64,000 bases of DNA, taken from Nonomuraea spiralis (GTDB taxonomy: Bacteria; Actinomycetota; Actinomycetes; Streptosporangiales; Streptosporangiaceae). The stretch lies in NCBI RefSeq assembly GCF_014648435.1, contig NZ_BMRC01000033.1, forward strand, positions 1 to 64,000, read 5' to 3'. Positions within the stretch are counted from its first letter, which is position 1. Each line of letters opens with the position of its first letter. The translations under genes were made by a program, and so were the position numbers. Of the stretch, positions 33,167-41,422 are shown one piece after another. Below the pieces are notes generated by a model. The model saw only the letters and a program-made list of their open reading frames with translations, made no database searches and was not told the DNA's origin.

Positions 33167-33826
33167 TCACTCGGGCGGCAGAAGCTCCTGCGCGGCGTCC
33201 ACCCTGAACCGCCACTGGTCCACGACCAGGCCGTTCAGCGATTCTGCCAGCTCCAGCGCCAGCGTTCCCAGCTTGACGGGCTCGTCCCCGCGCAGTTCGA
33301 TCGCGGTCAGCTCGGTGGCGAACGGCAGCAGCTCCCGTACCGCCGGCGGCTGCCCCTTCTGCGGGACCAGCGCGGCCCGGATGTCGCCCGACGTGTACGT
33401 GAACTCGTCCTCCCCCGGCTCCAGCAGGGGCGCCAGGTCCTCGGCGGACGGGCGTACCGGGAGGATGACGGCGGGACCACCCTCCTCGTCGTCGGCGGGA
33501 TCGCTCACCTCGCCCCGGCACACCGCGAGCCCCTTGAGCCGGAAGGCCAGCCCCTCGGCCAGGTAGCGGTCGAAGAAGTCGAACGGCAGCGGGCCCTCGG
33601 CGGTGACCCGGCAGGCCCACGCCTTCTCCAGTACCCCGCCGGTCAGCTCGGCCTCGGCCTCGACCGGCGCGTACACCCGCACGTCGGTCGCCACGATGTC
33701 GTCGCCCTCCCGCCGGGCGTCGGGATCGGCCAGCCGGACGATCCGCAACAGCTCGGCGGCCTCCGGTTTGGCGGGCAATGCCGCCGTCGGGCCAGTACGC
33801 AGTCTCCGCTTCGCCATCCAGCCCAT
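33167..33826 (-). CDS. protein of unknown function, 219 residues
   Basis: No family was recognised. The protein is acidic, has no signal peptide or membrane helix, starts basic (M-A-K-R-R-L-R near the N-terminus) and looks like a mixed alpha/beta cytoplasmic protein. The ATG at 33826 has GGAGG upstream. It follows the second sortase gene by 16 bases on the same strand, so it may be co-transcribed with the sortase cassettes, yet nothing in it suggests an envelope role. Confidence 0.65.
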   Translation of the reverse strand: MGWMAKRRLRTGPTAALPAKPEAAELLRIVRLADPDARREGDDIVATDVRVYAPVEAEAELTGGVLEKAWACRVTAEGPLPFDFFDRYLAEGLAFRLKGLAVCRGEVSDPADDEEGGPAVILPVRPSAEDLAPLLEPGEDEFTYTSGDIRAALVPQKGQPPAVRELLPFATELTAIELRGDEPVKLGTLALELAESLNGLVVDQWRFRVDAAQELLPPE

Positions 33827-33842
33827 GCCCGCCTCCGGAAAA

Positions 33843-34583
33843 TCAGCTTCGATAGGAGCTCGTCATCGTCGCGTAGACGATGATGTTGTCGTTGTAGTGC
33901 CCGATGGTGCGGTCATAGGCCCCACCGCAGGTGATGAGGTGGAGCTGGGCGTTCTCCCGGCTTCCGTAGACGCGCTCGGTCGGGAACGTCTTCTTGCTGG
34001 CCTGCTCCACGCCGCCGACCGTGAACACGGCGGTCGTCTTGTCCTGGCGCCTGACCTCGATGGTGTCGCCGTTCTTGAGCTCGCCGAGGCGGCTGAACAC
34101 GGCGCTGCGCGTCCGGGTGTCCTTGTGCCCGAGCAGCACCGCGGGGCCCGCCTCGCCCGGGGTGGACATGTTGCGGTACCACCCGGCCAGGTTGGGATTG
34201 TCGGACGGCGGCACCTCGATCGTCCCGTCCTTGGCCAGTCCCACGGACTTGATCGGCGCGTTGATCCCGAGCCGCTTGACCAGGATCCGCACAGGCGTCG
34301 AAGGCAACATCGCCGGCGCCGGCGTGATCTGCGGCAGCGGCGGCGGCTGGTCGGGCGGGGCCTGGAACAACGCCTGCTGCGGCTGCCCCGACGCCTGCGT
34401 CTGGACCGCCACGGGCAGGGCGTCCCTGTCCATGCCGTACTCCTCGGGCGACTGGAGCACGATCAGCATGCCGGCCACGACCGTCACGACCCCGGCGATG
34501 GCCGCGCCGATCAGGACGGTCCTGAGCGCGGTGCTCCCCTTGTCCGCCGGTGGCGGCCCGCCGTAGGGATACTGCCCGGCCAC
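33843..34583 (-). CDS. class F sortase (cassette A)
   Basis: The 246-residue protein has an N-terminal membrane helix (about 22-44), a Pro-rich linker and a sortase domain with catalytic His in L-L-G-H-K-D-T, Cys in L-I-T-C-G-G and Arg in C-G-G-A-Y-D-R, followed by Y-N-D-N-I-I-V-Y-A. Sortases cut a sorting motif and join the protein to the cell wall. It lies five bases after the surface-protein gene of its cassette. GTG start. Confidence 0.9.
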   Translation of the reverse strand: MAGQYPYGGPPPADKGSTALRTVLIGAAIAGVVTVVAGMLIVLQSPEEYGMDRDALPVAVQTQASGQPQQALFQAPPDQPPPLPQITPAPAMLPSTPVRILVKRLGINAPIKSVGLAKDGTIEVPPSDNPNLAGWYRNMSTPGEAGPAVLLGHKDTRTRSAVFSRLGELKNGDTIEVRRQDKTTAVFTVGGVEQASKKTFPTERVYGSRENAQLHLITCGGAYDRTIGHYNDNIIVYATMTSSYRS

Positions 34584-34588
34584 GCCGC

Positions 34589-35908
34589 TCAGCCCCTGGT
34601 CGCGGTACGCCGGCGCAGCACCAGCCCACCCGCCGCGGCGGCCGCGATCAGGGCCGTACCGGTGAGGATGAACAGCCGCCCGTCGGGCCCCGCGTCACCT
34701 CCCAGACCGGTGTCAGCGCCCGCCTTGGGAGTCTTGGACTTGTTGGGCGGCGTGACGGTCACGGTGGCGGTGCTGGTCTTGGTCGGCTTGGGGGTGGGCG
34801 TCGGCGTGGGGGTCGGCGTCGGGGTGGGCGTGGGCGTGGGGGTCGTCCCCGTACCGGCCGCCACGGTGAAGCTGAAGGTCTTGAGCCCGGTCGTGGGCGC
34901 CTCGCACTTGATCGCAGGGGCGCTCGAGGAGGTGCCTAGAGCCAGATCCCCCGCCGTCAGTTGCACGTTGCCCGCGACCGTGGGCTTGATCTTGATGGTG
35001 ACGCTAGGAAGCGTCGTGATGTCCTGACCGGCTACAGCGCCGGTGAGGGCCATTTCGCCTGTGGCGGTGGCGGGCGTGCCTCCGCCGGTCGCCTTGATGG
35101 TGGCGAAGAGCTTGCTGCTCACGGGGAACCCAGTGGGCGCGGTGAGCGGGTCGTTCGTATTCTCGATGATGCCTGTCCAGGTGATGGAGGCATCCTCATT
35201 GGCCTTGGCATTGGTGGGCGTCGTCATCGCGACTTTGATGTCGACAGTGGCGGGGTACAGGGAGTCTGTCCCGCTGGGCAGCTTGCAGTTGTAGGAGACC
35301 ACGTCGGTCCCGGTACCACCGCCGCCGCCGGTCTGGACCGGGATCGAGATGCTGGCGGGGGTGGTCGACCCGTAGGTGCAGGTCGTCGTGTCCTGTCCGA
35401 TCTTGATGCTCAGCAACGGCGTCGTCCCGGTCGCCGTCGCGAGCGGCGTCAGGACGAGGTTGCCGCCCGTCGTCGCGGTGACGCTGACGGACGCCGACAT
35501 CTTCGGAGGCGTGTACGTCGTGTTGGCCGAGACCACCGTGGTGGTTCCCGTGCCGGTGCCCTTGAGCGGGGTGGGCGTCCCCCCGGTCACCGTGAGGTCG
35601 CCGCCGCTGGTGGTGACGGCCTCACCGGCGGTCAGAGCCCTGTTCACCTGGATCGCCGGGAACGTCCACTCGATCGTCGTCGACTTGGCCGGTTCCACCG
35701 ACGCCGGAGGCGTGATCGTCACGATCACCGGGCCGTTCTGCAGAGCGCCGCCCGTGCAGTTGTAGGTGATCTTGAGGGGATCCACCATCGCCGCATGCGC
35801 GGGCGCGGCCAGACCGACCATCGAGCCGGCGAAGACGGCGAGCGTGCCTGTCAATCCCAAGGCGGATGTCTTCTGGGCGAGGCGGCGCCACGCCTGGGAC
35901 GTAAGCAC
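34589..35908 (-). CDS. cell-wall surface protein with sortase-like sorting signal (cassette A)
   Basis: A 439-residue secreted protein: signal peptide (cut after A-H-A-A near 40), beta-rich repeats each with a Y-N-C motif, a Thr-Pro repeat spacer (about nine T-P units, coded near 34790-34850), then P-K-A-G-A-D-T-G, a hydrophobic helix and R-R-R. The C-terminal plan is a sortase substrate, though the motif differs from L-P-x-T-G. GTG start with GGAGATGG. Its class F sortase follows at once. The repeats look like actinobacterial surface or fibre domains; function unknown. Confidence 0.85.
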   Translation of the reverse strand: MLTSQAWRRLAQKTSALGLTGTLAVFAGSMVGLAAPAHAAMVDPLKITYNCTGGALQNGPVIVTITPPASVEPAKSTTIEWTFPAIQVNRALTAGEAVTTSGGDLTVTGGTPTPLKGTGTGTTTVVSANTTYTPPKMSASVSVTATTGGNLVLTPLATATGTTPLLSIKIGQDTTTCTYGSTTPASISIPVQTGGGGGTGTDVVSYNCKLPSGTDSLYPATVDIKVAMTTPTNAKANEDASITWTGIIENTNDPLTAPTGFPVSSKLFATIKATGGGTPATATGEMALTGAVAGQDITTLPSVTIKIKPTVAGNVQLTAGDLALGTSSSAPAIKCEAPTTGLKTFSFTVAAGTGTTPTPTPTPTPTPTPTPTPKPTKTSTATVTVTPPNKSKTPKAGADTGLGGDAGPDGRLFILTGTALIAAAAAGGLVLRRRTATRG

Positions 35909-35974
35909 GGGTCCATCTCCGTTTCAGCGCAGTGTCAACAGTCGTGCCAGAATTCCAGCCAATGGTCACGGTTC

Positions 35975-36004
35975 GGTGTAGATCCTACGAACTGTCCCTG
36001 TCAA
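35975..36004 (-). promoter_or_regulatory. promoter candidate of cassette A
   Basis: TTGACA (36004-35999) is a perfect -35; TACACC (35980-35975) follows after 18 bases. It lies between the stop of sortase B and the start of surface protein A, so cassette A may be expressed separately. Confidence 0.45.
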
Positions 36005-36041
36005 CTTCCCGTAAAACGCAAAATCTGCCTCAGAAACCCCA

Positions 36042-36824
36042 TCAGCCCTTCTTCTTCGACAACGTCGCGTACACCACGATGTTGTCGGTGTAACTGTGCG
36101 CCTCCTTGTTGAAGACGCCGCCACACGTGATGAGCCTGAGCTGGGAGTCCTTGGTGTTGCCGTACACCCGGGACGTCGGGAACGACGACTTGCTGACCTG
36201 CTCGATCCCGCTCACCGTGAACCGGGTGACCTTCCCGTCCGACCGGTACACGTAGATCTGGTCGCCCTTCGCCAGCTCGCGCAGGCGGTCGAAGACGGCC
36301 GGGCCCTTACGGGTGCTCACGTGGCCGTTGATGACCGCGGGCCCGAGCTCGCCCGGCACCGGCGAGAAGCGGTACCAGCCGGTCTGGTTCGGCCGGGTAA
36401 GCGGCGGGGTGCCCAGGTTGCCCTTGATGTCCACGGTGACCGCGCCGATGGGGGCGTTCACCTTGATCTTGGGGATCTTGATCCGGCTCGGCCTGGCCTT
36501 GGCCTTGGCGGCCTTGGTCTTGGCCTTGGGGATCGGCGGCACGGTCGGCGCGGCGGCCAGCGGCGCGGGCGCGTCCGGCCGGGCCGGGGTCAGCGTCGCG
36601 CCCTTGCCGCCCGGCCCGACGGTCGCGGGCAGCACGAACGCGCCGGCGTTCTCGATCTGCACGGTCGTCGGCTGGTCGGCGGCGGCCAGCGTGCCGGAGC
36701 CGTCGTCCACCTTGGGGGCCACGGAGAGCAGGCCCACCATGATCGCGCCGACGCCGGCCAGCGAGCCGGCGATCAGCAACCCGGGCGTCGCCCGCTGCAT
36801 CGGAGTCTTCTGCTCGGCCATCAC
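36042..36824 (-). CDS. class F sortase (cassette B)
   Basis: The 260-residue protein has a membrane helix (about 14-36), a linker rich in Lys/Ala and the sortase domain with His in I-N-G-H-V-S-T and Cys in L-I-T-C-G-G, followed by Y-T-D-N-I-V-V-Y-A. At the place where its paralogue has the catalytic Arg (A-Y-D-R) this protein has Lys (V-F-N-K). The GTG start overlaps the surface-protein stop as GTGA, with GGGAGG upstream; an ATG follows one codon later. Confidence 0.88.
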   Translation of the reverse strand: MMAEQKTPMQRATPGLLIAGSLAGVGAIMVGLLSVAPKVDDGSGTLAAADQPTTVQIENAGAFVLPATVGPGGKGATLTPARPDAPAPLAAAPTVPPIPKAKTKAAKAKARPSRIKIPKIKVNAPIGAVTVDIKGNLGTPPLTRPNQTGWYRFSPVPGELGPAVINGHVSTRKGPAVFDRLRELAKGDQIYVYRSDGKVTRFTVSGIEQVSKSSFPTSRVYGNTKDSQLRLITCGGVFNKEAHSYTDNIVVYATLSKKKG

Positions 36825-38248
36825 TTCGTTCCTCCCGCGTGCGCGGCCCTGCGCCGGCGCAGCGCGAGCCCGCCGCCCGCACTGCCCATGAGCAGCATCA
36901 CCCCACTGGCCATCAGCCCGTACGGCTGGTCCGGCGCATCCGGCGCCTCACCGGTGTCCACCCCGCCCTTGGGCACCTTGGCCACCTGCGCCCTGGCGTA
37001 CGTGGTCGCCGTCGGGCCGGTCGCGGTGGGCGTGCTCGTGCTGGTGCTCGTCCCGGTGACCGCCGGTACGACGATCACGTGCCCGAGTCCGCTGGACGGG
37101 GTGGGGCGGTTGTGGTTGCGCGTGGGGGTGCTGGTCGCCGTGGACGTGTTGGTGGGGGTGTTCGTCGGCGTGTTGGTCGGCGTGTTGGTCGGCGTGTTCG
37201 TCGGCGTGTTGGTGGGGGTCTGCGTGGTCGTCGGTCCCGACTTGTCCCGTACGGTCACCGTCACCGAGACCGGCCCGCCGACCAGCTTGCACTTCGCGCC
37301 GTGGTACCCGGTCGGGATCTTGGAGGTGTTCGTGGACACCTTGAACGCGTCCAGCCAGGCCGGCTTGGACGTGGCGTTCACGATCCTGATCGTGTGCTTG
37401 CCGTACTTGAGTTCCGGCGACTTCCAGAGCGTGTAACCGCCGTCGAGGTCGTCGTTGACGGGCAGGTCGTCGTCGGAGCGCGAGGGGTCCACCGTGGCCC
37501 GCTTGCTGCCGTCGATGTAGACGTCAACGGGACCGGCGTCCTTGTCGTGCGGCCCGATGTACTCCACGCCCGTGCCCGTGAAGCTCAGCTCGGCCCAGGC
37601 GCCGAGGTCATTGGTCTCGTGCAGGTCGTTGTGCACGTGGTTCTCGGAGCCGGGACGGTCGTCGATCGAGGCCCAGCCCGGACCGTAGTTGATCTTCATG
37701 TCGGTCGGGTTGTCGGTCTCGTTGCCGTCGTTGGCCACGACCGTGCCGTCCGGCGGGGTGAAGTCGAGGTCGATGTCCTTCGGCTTGACCGTGATGGTCC
37801 CGACCTTGTCGATCAGGCCGGGGTCGTTCAGCGACTCGGGGAGCGACAGGTAGTCGTCCGGGCGGAGCTTGCCCGCCTGCTCGACGGAGCCCTTCGGCTG
37901 CAGGATGCCCTGCCAGCTGCTGGTCAGCTCGACGTTGCCGGTGGCGTGCACGTTGGCGCCCGGGGCGAAGTAGCCGGGCGACTGGAGCCGTCCGTCGTCG
38001 GCGTAGTCCAGCTTCCAGGTGAAGTTGAGCGGGTCGCCGACCACCAGGTCGGTGGCGAAGGTGAGATGGGTGCTCAGACGTACCGGCCCGTGCCTGACGA
38101 TGCTGTCCGTCCCGGACGGTACGCATTCGTACTGCACGTCCAGGTCGGCCGGCGCCGCCGAGGCCGGGACAGCGGGCAATGCCACCACCCCGATGGCCGC
38201 CACCGATGCGATCGACGCGGCGAGCAAGGACTTGCGCCACCGACTCAC
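36821..38248 (-). CDS. cell-wall surface protein with sortase-like sorting signal (cassette B)
   Basis: A 475-residue secreted protein: signal peptide (to about 32), an N-terminal beta domain with Q-Y-E-C, a galactose-binding-like domain (about 205-300, F-T-G-T-G-V-E-Y-I-G-P and V-D-V-Y-I-D-G-S), a spacer of N-T-P-T repeats, then V-P-K-G-G-V-D-T-G, hydrophobic helix and R-R-R-R. It is the expected substrate of the overlapping class F sortase. The middle domain may bind carbohydrate. GTG start with CGGAG. Confidence 0.85.
   Translation of the reverse strand: MSRWRKSLLAASIASVAAIGVVALPAVPASAAPADLDVQYECVPSGTDSIVRHGPVRLSTHLTFATDLVVGDPLNFTWKLDYADDGRLQSPGYFAPGANVHATGNVELTSSWQGILQPKGSVEQAGKLRPDDYLSLPESLNDPGLIDKVGTITVKPKDIDLDFTPPDGTVVANDGNETDNPTDMKINYGPGWASIDDRPGSENHVHNDLHETNDLGAWAELSFTGTGVEYIGPHDKDAGPVDVYIDGSKRATVDPSRSDDDLPVNDDLDGGYTLWKSPELKYGKHTIRIVNATSKPAWLDAFKVSTNTSKIPTGYHGAKCKLVGGPVSVTVTVRDKSGPTTTQTPTNTPTNTPTNTPTNTPTNTPTNTSTATSTPTRNHNRPTPSSGLGHVIVVPAVTGTSTSTSTPTATGPTATTYARAQVAKVPKGGVDTGEAPDAPDQPYGLMASGVMLLMGSAGGGLALRRRRAAHAGGTK
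37132..37220 (-). repeat. short coding tandem repeats (N-T-P-T)
   Basis: A 12-base unit coding N-T-P-T is repeated about six times in the spacer of surface protein B, with third-base variation. It is a coding low-complexity tract that spans the cell wall, prone to slippage. Confidence 0.75.
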
Positions 38249-38400
38249 GGGACACTCCGATCATCACAAATAGACCGAGGGTAGATCTTAGAGTCGAAAA
38301 CACCCGCAACGCAGGCGGAAACCCTCAACTTCCAGCACTTGTGATGAAGCCGTGTCCCCCGCCGCCTCCTCCACCGGGAATGCGGGTATACCTCCGGGTA

Positions 38401-38417
38401 ACAGAATCGTATTCTGT
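38401..38417. promoter_or_regulatory. shared beta-oxidation operator, acyl-CoA dehydrogenase copy
   Basis: ACAGAATCGTATTCTGT has perfect 7-base arms around a 3-base centre and is the most symmetric of the three copies. It lies 30 bases before the ATG at 38447 and contains TATTCT (38410-38415), a possible -10, so binding would block transcription. Confidence 0.65.
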
Positions 38418-38446
38418 CGTGCACGACACCTGCTTGGAGGCGAACG

Positions 38447-39592
38447 ATGCAGCGAGACCTCTTCGACGAGGAGCACCTGCTCTTCCGGGAAACCGTGCGC
38501 GAGTTCATGGCCCGCGAGGTCGTGCCGCATCACGGCCAGTGGGAGAAGGACGGCATCGTCCCCCGCGAGGTCTGGAAGAAGGCCGGCGAGCTCGGCATGT
38601 TCGGCTTCGGCGTCCCCGAGGAGTACGGCGGCGCCGGCATCACCGACTTCCGCTACAACGCGGTGATCGTCGAGGAGATCACCAGGAGCGGCGCCTCCGG
38701 CCTGGGATTCTCCCTGCACAACGACGTCATGGCCCCGTACGTCGTGGAGCTCACCGACGAGGAGCAGAAGCAGCGCTGGCTGCCCGGCTTCGCGAGCGGC
38801 GAGATCATCACCGCCATCGCGATGACCGAGCCCGGCGCCGGCAGCGACCTCCAGGGCGTCCGGACCACCGCCGTACGCGAGGGCGACCACTACGTCGTCA
38901 ACGGCCAGAAGACGTTCATCACCAACGGCATCAACGCCGACCTCGTGGTCGTGGTGGCCAAGACCGATCCCGACGCGGGCGCCAGGGGCACGACGCTCAT
39001 CGTGGTCGAACGCGGCATGGAAGGCTTCAACCGCGGCCGGAACCTGGACAAGGTCGGCATGAAGGCCCAGGACACAGCCGAGCTGTTCTTCGAGAACGTC
39101 CGCGTGCCCGCGGCCAACCGCCTCGGCCCGAACGAGGGCGAGGGCTTCTACCAGCTCATGAACAACCTGCCCCAGGAACGCCTGTCGATCGCCGTGGCGG
39201 CAGTGGCCGCGGCGGAGGCGGTGCTGGAGCAGACCATCGAGTACTGCAGGACCCGCCAGGCGTTCGGCCGCAACCTCGGCTCGTTCCAGAACACCCGGTT
39301 CGTCCTGGCGGAGCTGGCCACCGAGACCGAGATCGCCCGCCACTACGTGGACAAGTGCATCCTGGCACTCAACGCGCGGCAACTCACCGTCGTGGACGCG
39401 GCCAAGGCCAAATGGTGGACCACCGAGCTGCAGAACAAGGTCATCGACCGCTGCCTCCAGCTCCACGGCGGCTACGGCTACATGATGGAGTACCCGGTCG
39501 CGAAGGCGTGGCTGGACGGCCGCGTACAGACGATCTACGGCGGCACCACCGAGATCATGAAGGAGATCATCGGCCGGTCCTTCGATTTCTGA
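38447..39592 (+). CDS. acyl-CoA dehydrogenase
   Basis: The 381-residue protein has the standard ACAD plan: N-terminal helices (L-F-R-E-T-V-R-E-F), flavin motif A-M-T-E-P-G-A-G-S-D, R-x-A-F-G-R and the C-terminal L-H-G-G-Y-G-Y, I-Y-G-G-T-T-E-I. The usual Glu of I-Y-E-G is Gly here, as in the long-chain/isovaleryl group where the base comes from another helix. It carries out the first oxidation of beta-oxidation. ATG follows TTGGAGGCGAACG. Confidence 0.93.
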   Translation: MQRDLFDEEHLLFRETVREFMAREVVPHHGQWEKDGIVPREVWKKAGELGMFGFGVPEEYGGAGITDFRYNAVIVEEITRSGASGLGFSLHNDVMAPYVVELTDEEQKQRWLPGFASGEIITAIAMTEPGAGSDLQGVRTTAVREGDHYVVNGQKTFITNGINADLVVVVAKTDPDAGARGTTLIVVERGMEGFNRGRNLDKVGMKAQDTAELFFENVRVPAANRLGPNEGEGFYQLMNNLPQERLSIAVAAVAAAEAVLEQTIEYCRTRQAFGRNLGSFQNTRFVLAELATETEIARHYVDKCILALNARQLTVVDAAKAKWWTTELQNKVIDRCLQLHGGYGYMMEYPVAKAWLDGRVQTIYGGTTEIMKEIIGRSFDF

Positions 39593-39635
39593 CGCGAGCC
39601 GCGCGCCCGGCCGGGCCGCGCCGCATACTGTCAGC

Positions 39636-39797
39636 ATGGACGGCGGCCTGATCCTGCTCGTTTTCCTGGCGTTGTTGTTCGCCTGGTTGCTCAACCGTGT
39701 GCGCAGGGCGTTCCGGCTCGGCCCGGTCGGCTACGCGGGCGTGATGATCGTGTTCGTCATCGCCATGCTGCTCGTCTGGGGTCAGACGATGCGCTGA
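39636..39797 (+). CDS. 53-residue small membrane protein
   Basis: ATG at 39636 opens a frame of 53 codons with two clear membrane helices (about 5-19 and 34-48) joined by the basic loop N-R-V-R-R-A-F-R. The ribosome site is not strong. The frame has the third-base GC bias of real genes here. It follows the acyl-CoA dehydrogenase by 43 bases and ends 17 bases before the convergent MarR gene. Function unknown. Confidence 0.6.
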   Translation: MDGGLILLVFLALLFAWLLNRVRRAFRLGPVGYAGVMIVFVIAMLLVWGQTMR

Positions 39798-39813
39798 CGC
39801 CCCAGCTGCCGGC

Positions 39814-40242
39814 TCATCCCGGCATCTCCTGTACGAACCTGGTCAGCAGCCGCGCGAACTCGGCCCGCTCGGCCGCCGACCAGCCGGCCGTCGCCGTCGC
39901 GAAGGCCGCCTGCCTGGCCTGACGGGCCTGCGCGAGCGCCGCGACGCCGTCCTCAGTCAGCACCAGCCACGCCCGCCGGCCGTCGGCCTGGTCGGCCTCA
40001 CGTCGCACCAGGCCCGCCGTCACGGCGGCCGCCACGAGCCGGCTGGCCCGCGGCTGGTCGACGCTCAACGCCTCGGCCACCGCCGACACGGTGACCTGCC
40101 CGCCGGCGCCCTCGATCACGTCGAGCACCTCGTACTCGGGGCCCGTCGCGCCCTGCTGCCGGGCCAGCGCCCGCCTGCTCTGCCTGCGCCTGATGGCGAC
40201 CATCGCCCGCTCGATCGCGGCAATTTCCTTGTCTTCATACAT
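39814..40242 (-). CDS. MarR family transcriptional regulator
   Basis: A 142-residue winged-helix protein (G-P-E-Y-E-V-L-D-V-I, Q-V-T-V-S-A-V-A-E-A-L-S-V-D-Q-P-R-A-S-R-L-V, wing Q-A-D-G-R-R-A-W-L). Starting at the ATG 40242 places it nine bases after a perfect TATAAT; an ATG at 40260 is also in frame but would leave no room for a promoter. Its start faces another MarR-like gene across 20 bases, so the two share one control region. Confidence 0.87.
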   Translation of the reverse strand: MYEDKEIAAIERAMVAIRRRQSRRALARQQGATGPEYEVLDVIEGAGGQVTVSAVAEALSVDQPRASRLVAAAVTAGLVRREADQADGRRAWLVLTEDGVAALAQARQARQAAFATATAGWSAAERAEFARLLTRFVQEMPG

Positions 40243-40257
40243 ATAGTTGTTATTATA
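40229..40257. promoter_or_regulatory. shared bidirectional promoter with overlapping -10 boxes
   Basis: The seven bases TATTATA (40251-40257) read as TATTAT rightward and TATAAT leftward. Rightward, TATTAT ends six bases before the ATG at 40263, with TTGTCT (40229-40234) as possible -35. Leftward, TATAAT ends nine bases before the ATG at 40242. Both transcripts would be leaderless or nearly so. The region is strikingly AT-rich. Confidence 0.6.
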
Positions 40258-40262
40258 CATGC

Positions 40263-40625
40263 ATGGACAGACCTATCGGATATTGGGTGAAGCACCTCGA
40301 CAACCTGCTGGATGACGCCATGGGTCAGGCCCTGGCCGCGTACGGCACCTCGCGGCGGGACTGGCAGTTGCTGAGCGCCGCGGCCCGCGACGGGAGCGCC
40401 GCCATGCTGGCGCCCTTCGACGGCGTGGAGGAGGCCGTACAGAGCTTGACGTCGAAGGGATGGCTCGCGGACGGGCGGCTGACCGACGAGGGCCGGGCCG
40501 CCCACGCCGCCGTCTCCGAGCACGTCATGCACTTCAGACGGCGGATCACCGAGGGCGTGAGCCCGCAGGAGTACCTGGCCACCGTCGACGTGCTGCGCCG
40601 CATGGCGGCCAACGCCGAACGCTAG
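40263..40625 (+). CDS. MarR-like winged-helix protein
   Basis: The 120-residue protein resembles MarR regulators: an N-terminal dimer helix (I-G-Y-W-V-K-H-L-D-N-L-L-D), D-W-Q-L-L-S-A-A-A, a winged-helix region and G-W-L-A-D-G-R-L-T-D-E-G. It is short for the family. It is divergent from another MarR gene with a shared promoter, and its TAG stop overlaps the convergent hydrolase stop as CTAG. Confidence 0.8.
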   Translation: MDRPIGYWVKHLDNLLDDAMGQALAAYGTSRRDWQLLSAAARDGSAAMLAPFDGVEEAVQSLTSKGWLADGRLTDEGRAAHAAVSEHVMHFRRRITEGVSPQEYLATVDVLRRMAANAER

Positions 40626-41422
40626 GCCCGCCGGCTCGCCTCCAGGACGACCCGGGCCACCAGCTCGGGATCGTCGCTCATCGGCACGTGCCCGCACCCC
40701 TTGAGCAGTTTGACCCGCTGACCCGACCACCGCGCCGCGCGTACGGCCTGGCGGACCGGCAGCAGCCGGTCGCGCTCGCCCCACGCGATCGTGATCGGCG
40801 CCTTCGGCGGCGCGGGCGGCATCAGCCCGCCGAACGACTCCAGCGTCTCGTCGAAGCCGGCCGCCCCCGCCAGCGCCTGAGTGGCCGCGACGAGCCCGGC
40901 GGGGTCGAGCCGCCCCGGACGGGCGACCAGGATCCCGCTGGACACCGCGCGCATGAACGGGCTCTCGGCCGCCCAGGCCGCCTGCTCGGGCGACATCGCC
41001 CGCGCCGAGCCCCGCAGCGCCTTCAGCATCGACTGGCAGTAGAGCAGCTCGGAACGCGACCAGAAGCCGGCCGGCGACAACGCGGTGGCCGTACGGACCA
41101 TGCCGCGCGAGGCGAGTTCGAGCGCGATGTAACCGCCGAGCGAGTTGCCCGCGACGTGCGGCTCGCGGATGCCCAGCAGCGCGCAGAACGACTCGACCGC
41201 GTCCGCCAGCGACTCGGCGGTGTACGGGATGCCTGCGGGCAACCTCGGCGACACGCCGAACCCGGGCAGATCAACCGCGATCACCGTGTGCTCGGCGGCC
41301 AGGCGGTCCATCACCGGCAACCATGCCTGCCAGTGGTGTCCGATGCCGTGGATGAGGATCAGCGGCTCGCCGGTGCCCCGGCGTTCGAAGGCCAGCTCCA
41401 TGCGGCCCAGTGAACCACTCAC
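40622..41422 (-). CDS. alpha/beta hydrolase
   Basis: A 266-residue alpha/beta-fold hydrolase: oxyanion motif H-G-I-G, nucleophile Ser94 in G-N-S-L-G-G, acid in G-E-R-D and His in G-C-G-H-V-P. Substrate unknown; esterases, lactonases and C-C hydrolases look alike. The GTG start overlaps the preceding phosphatase stop as GTGA; an ATG seven codons later is an alternative. Confidence 0.87.
   Translation of the reverse strand: MSGSLGRMELAFERRGTGEPLILIHGIGHHWQAWLPVMDRLAAEHTVIAVDLPGFGVSPRLPAGIPYTAESLADAVESFCALLGIREPHVAGNSLGGYIALELASRGMVRTATALSPAGFWSRSELLYCQSMLKALRGSARAMSPEQAAWAAESPFMRAVSSGILVARPGRLDPAGLVAATQALAGAAGFDETLESFGGLMPPAPPKAPITIAWGERDRLLPVRQAVRAARWSGQRVKLLKGCGHVPMSDDPELVARVVLEASRRA

Noticed and set aside
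37132..37220. Tandem repeats as a possible CRISPR
   Set aside because: They are short 12-base coding units without spacers, in frame inside a surface-protein stalk.
40243..40260. MarR start at the upstream ATG 40260
   Set aside because: It would put the perfect TATAAT inside the coding region and leave two bases between divergent genes.
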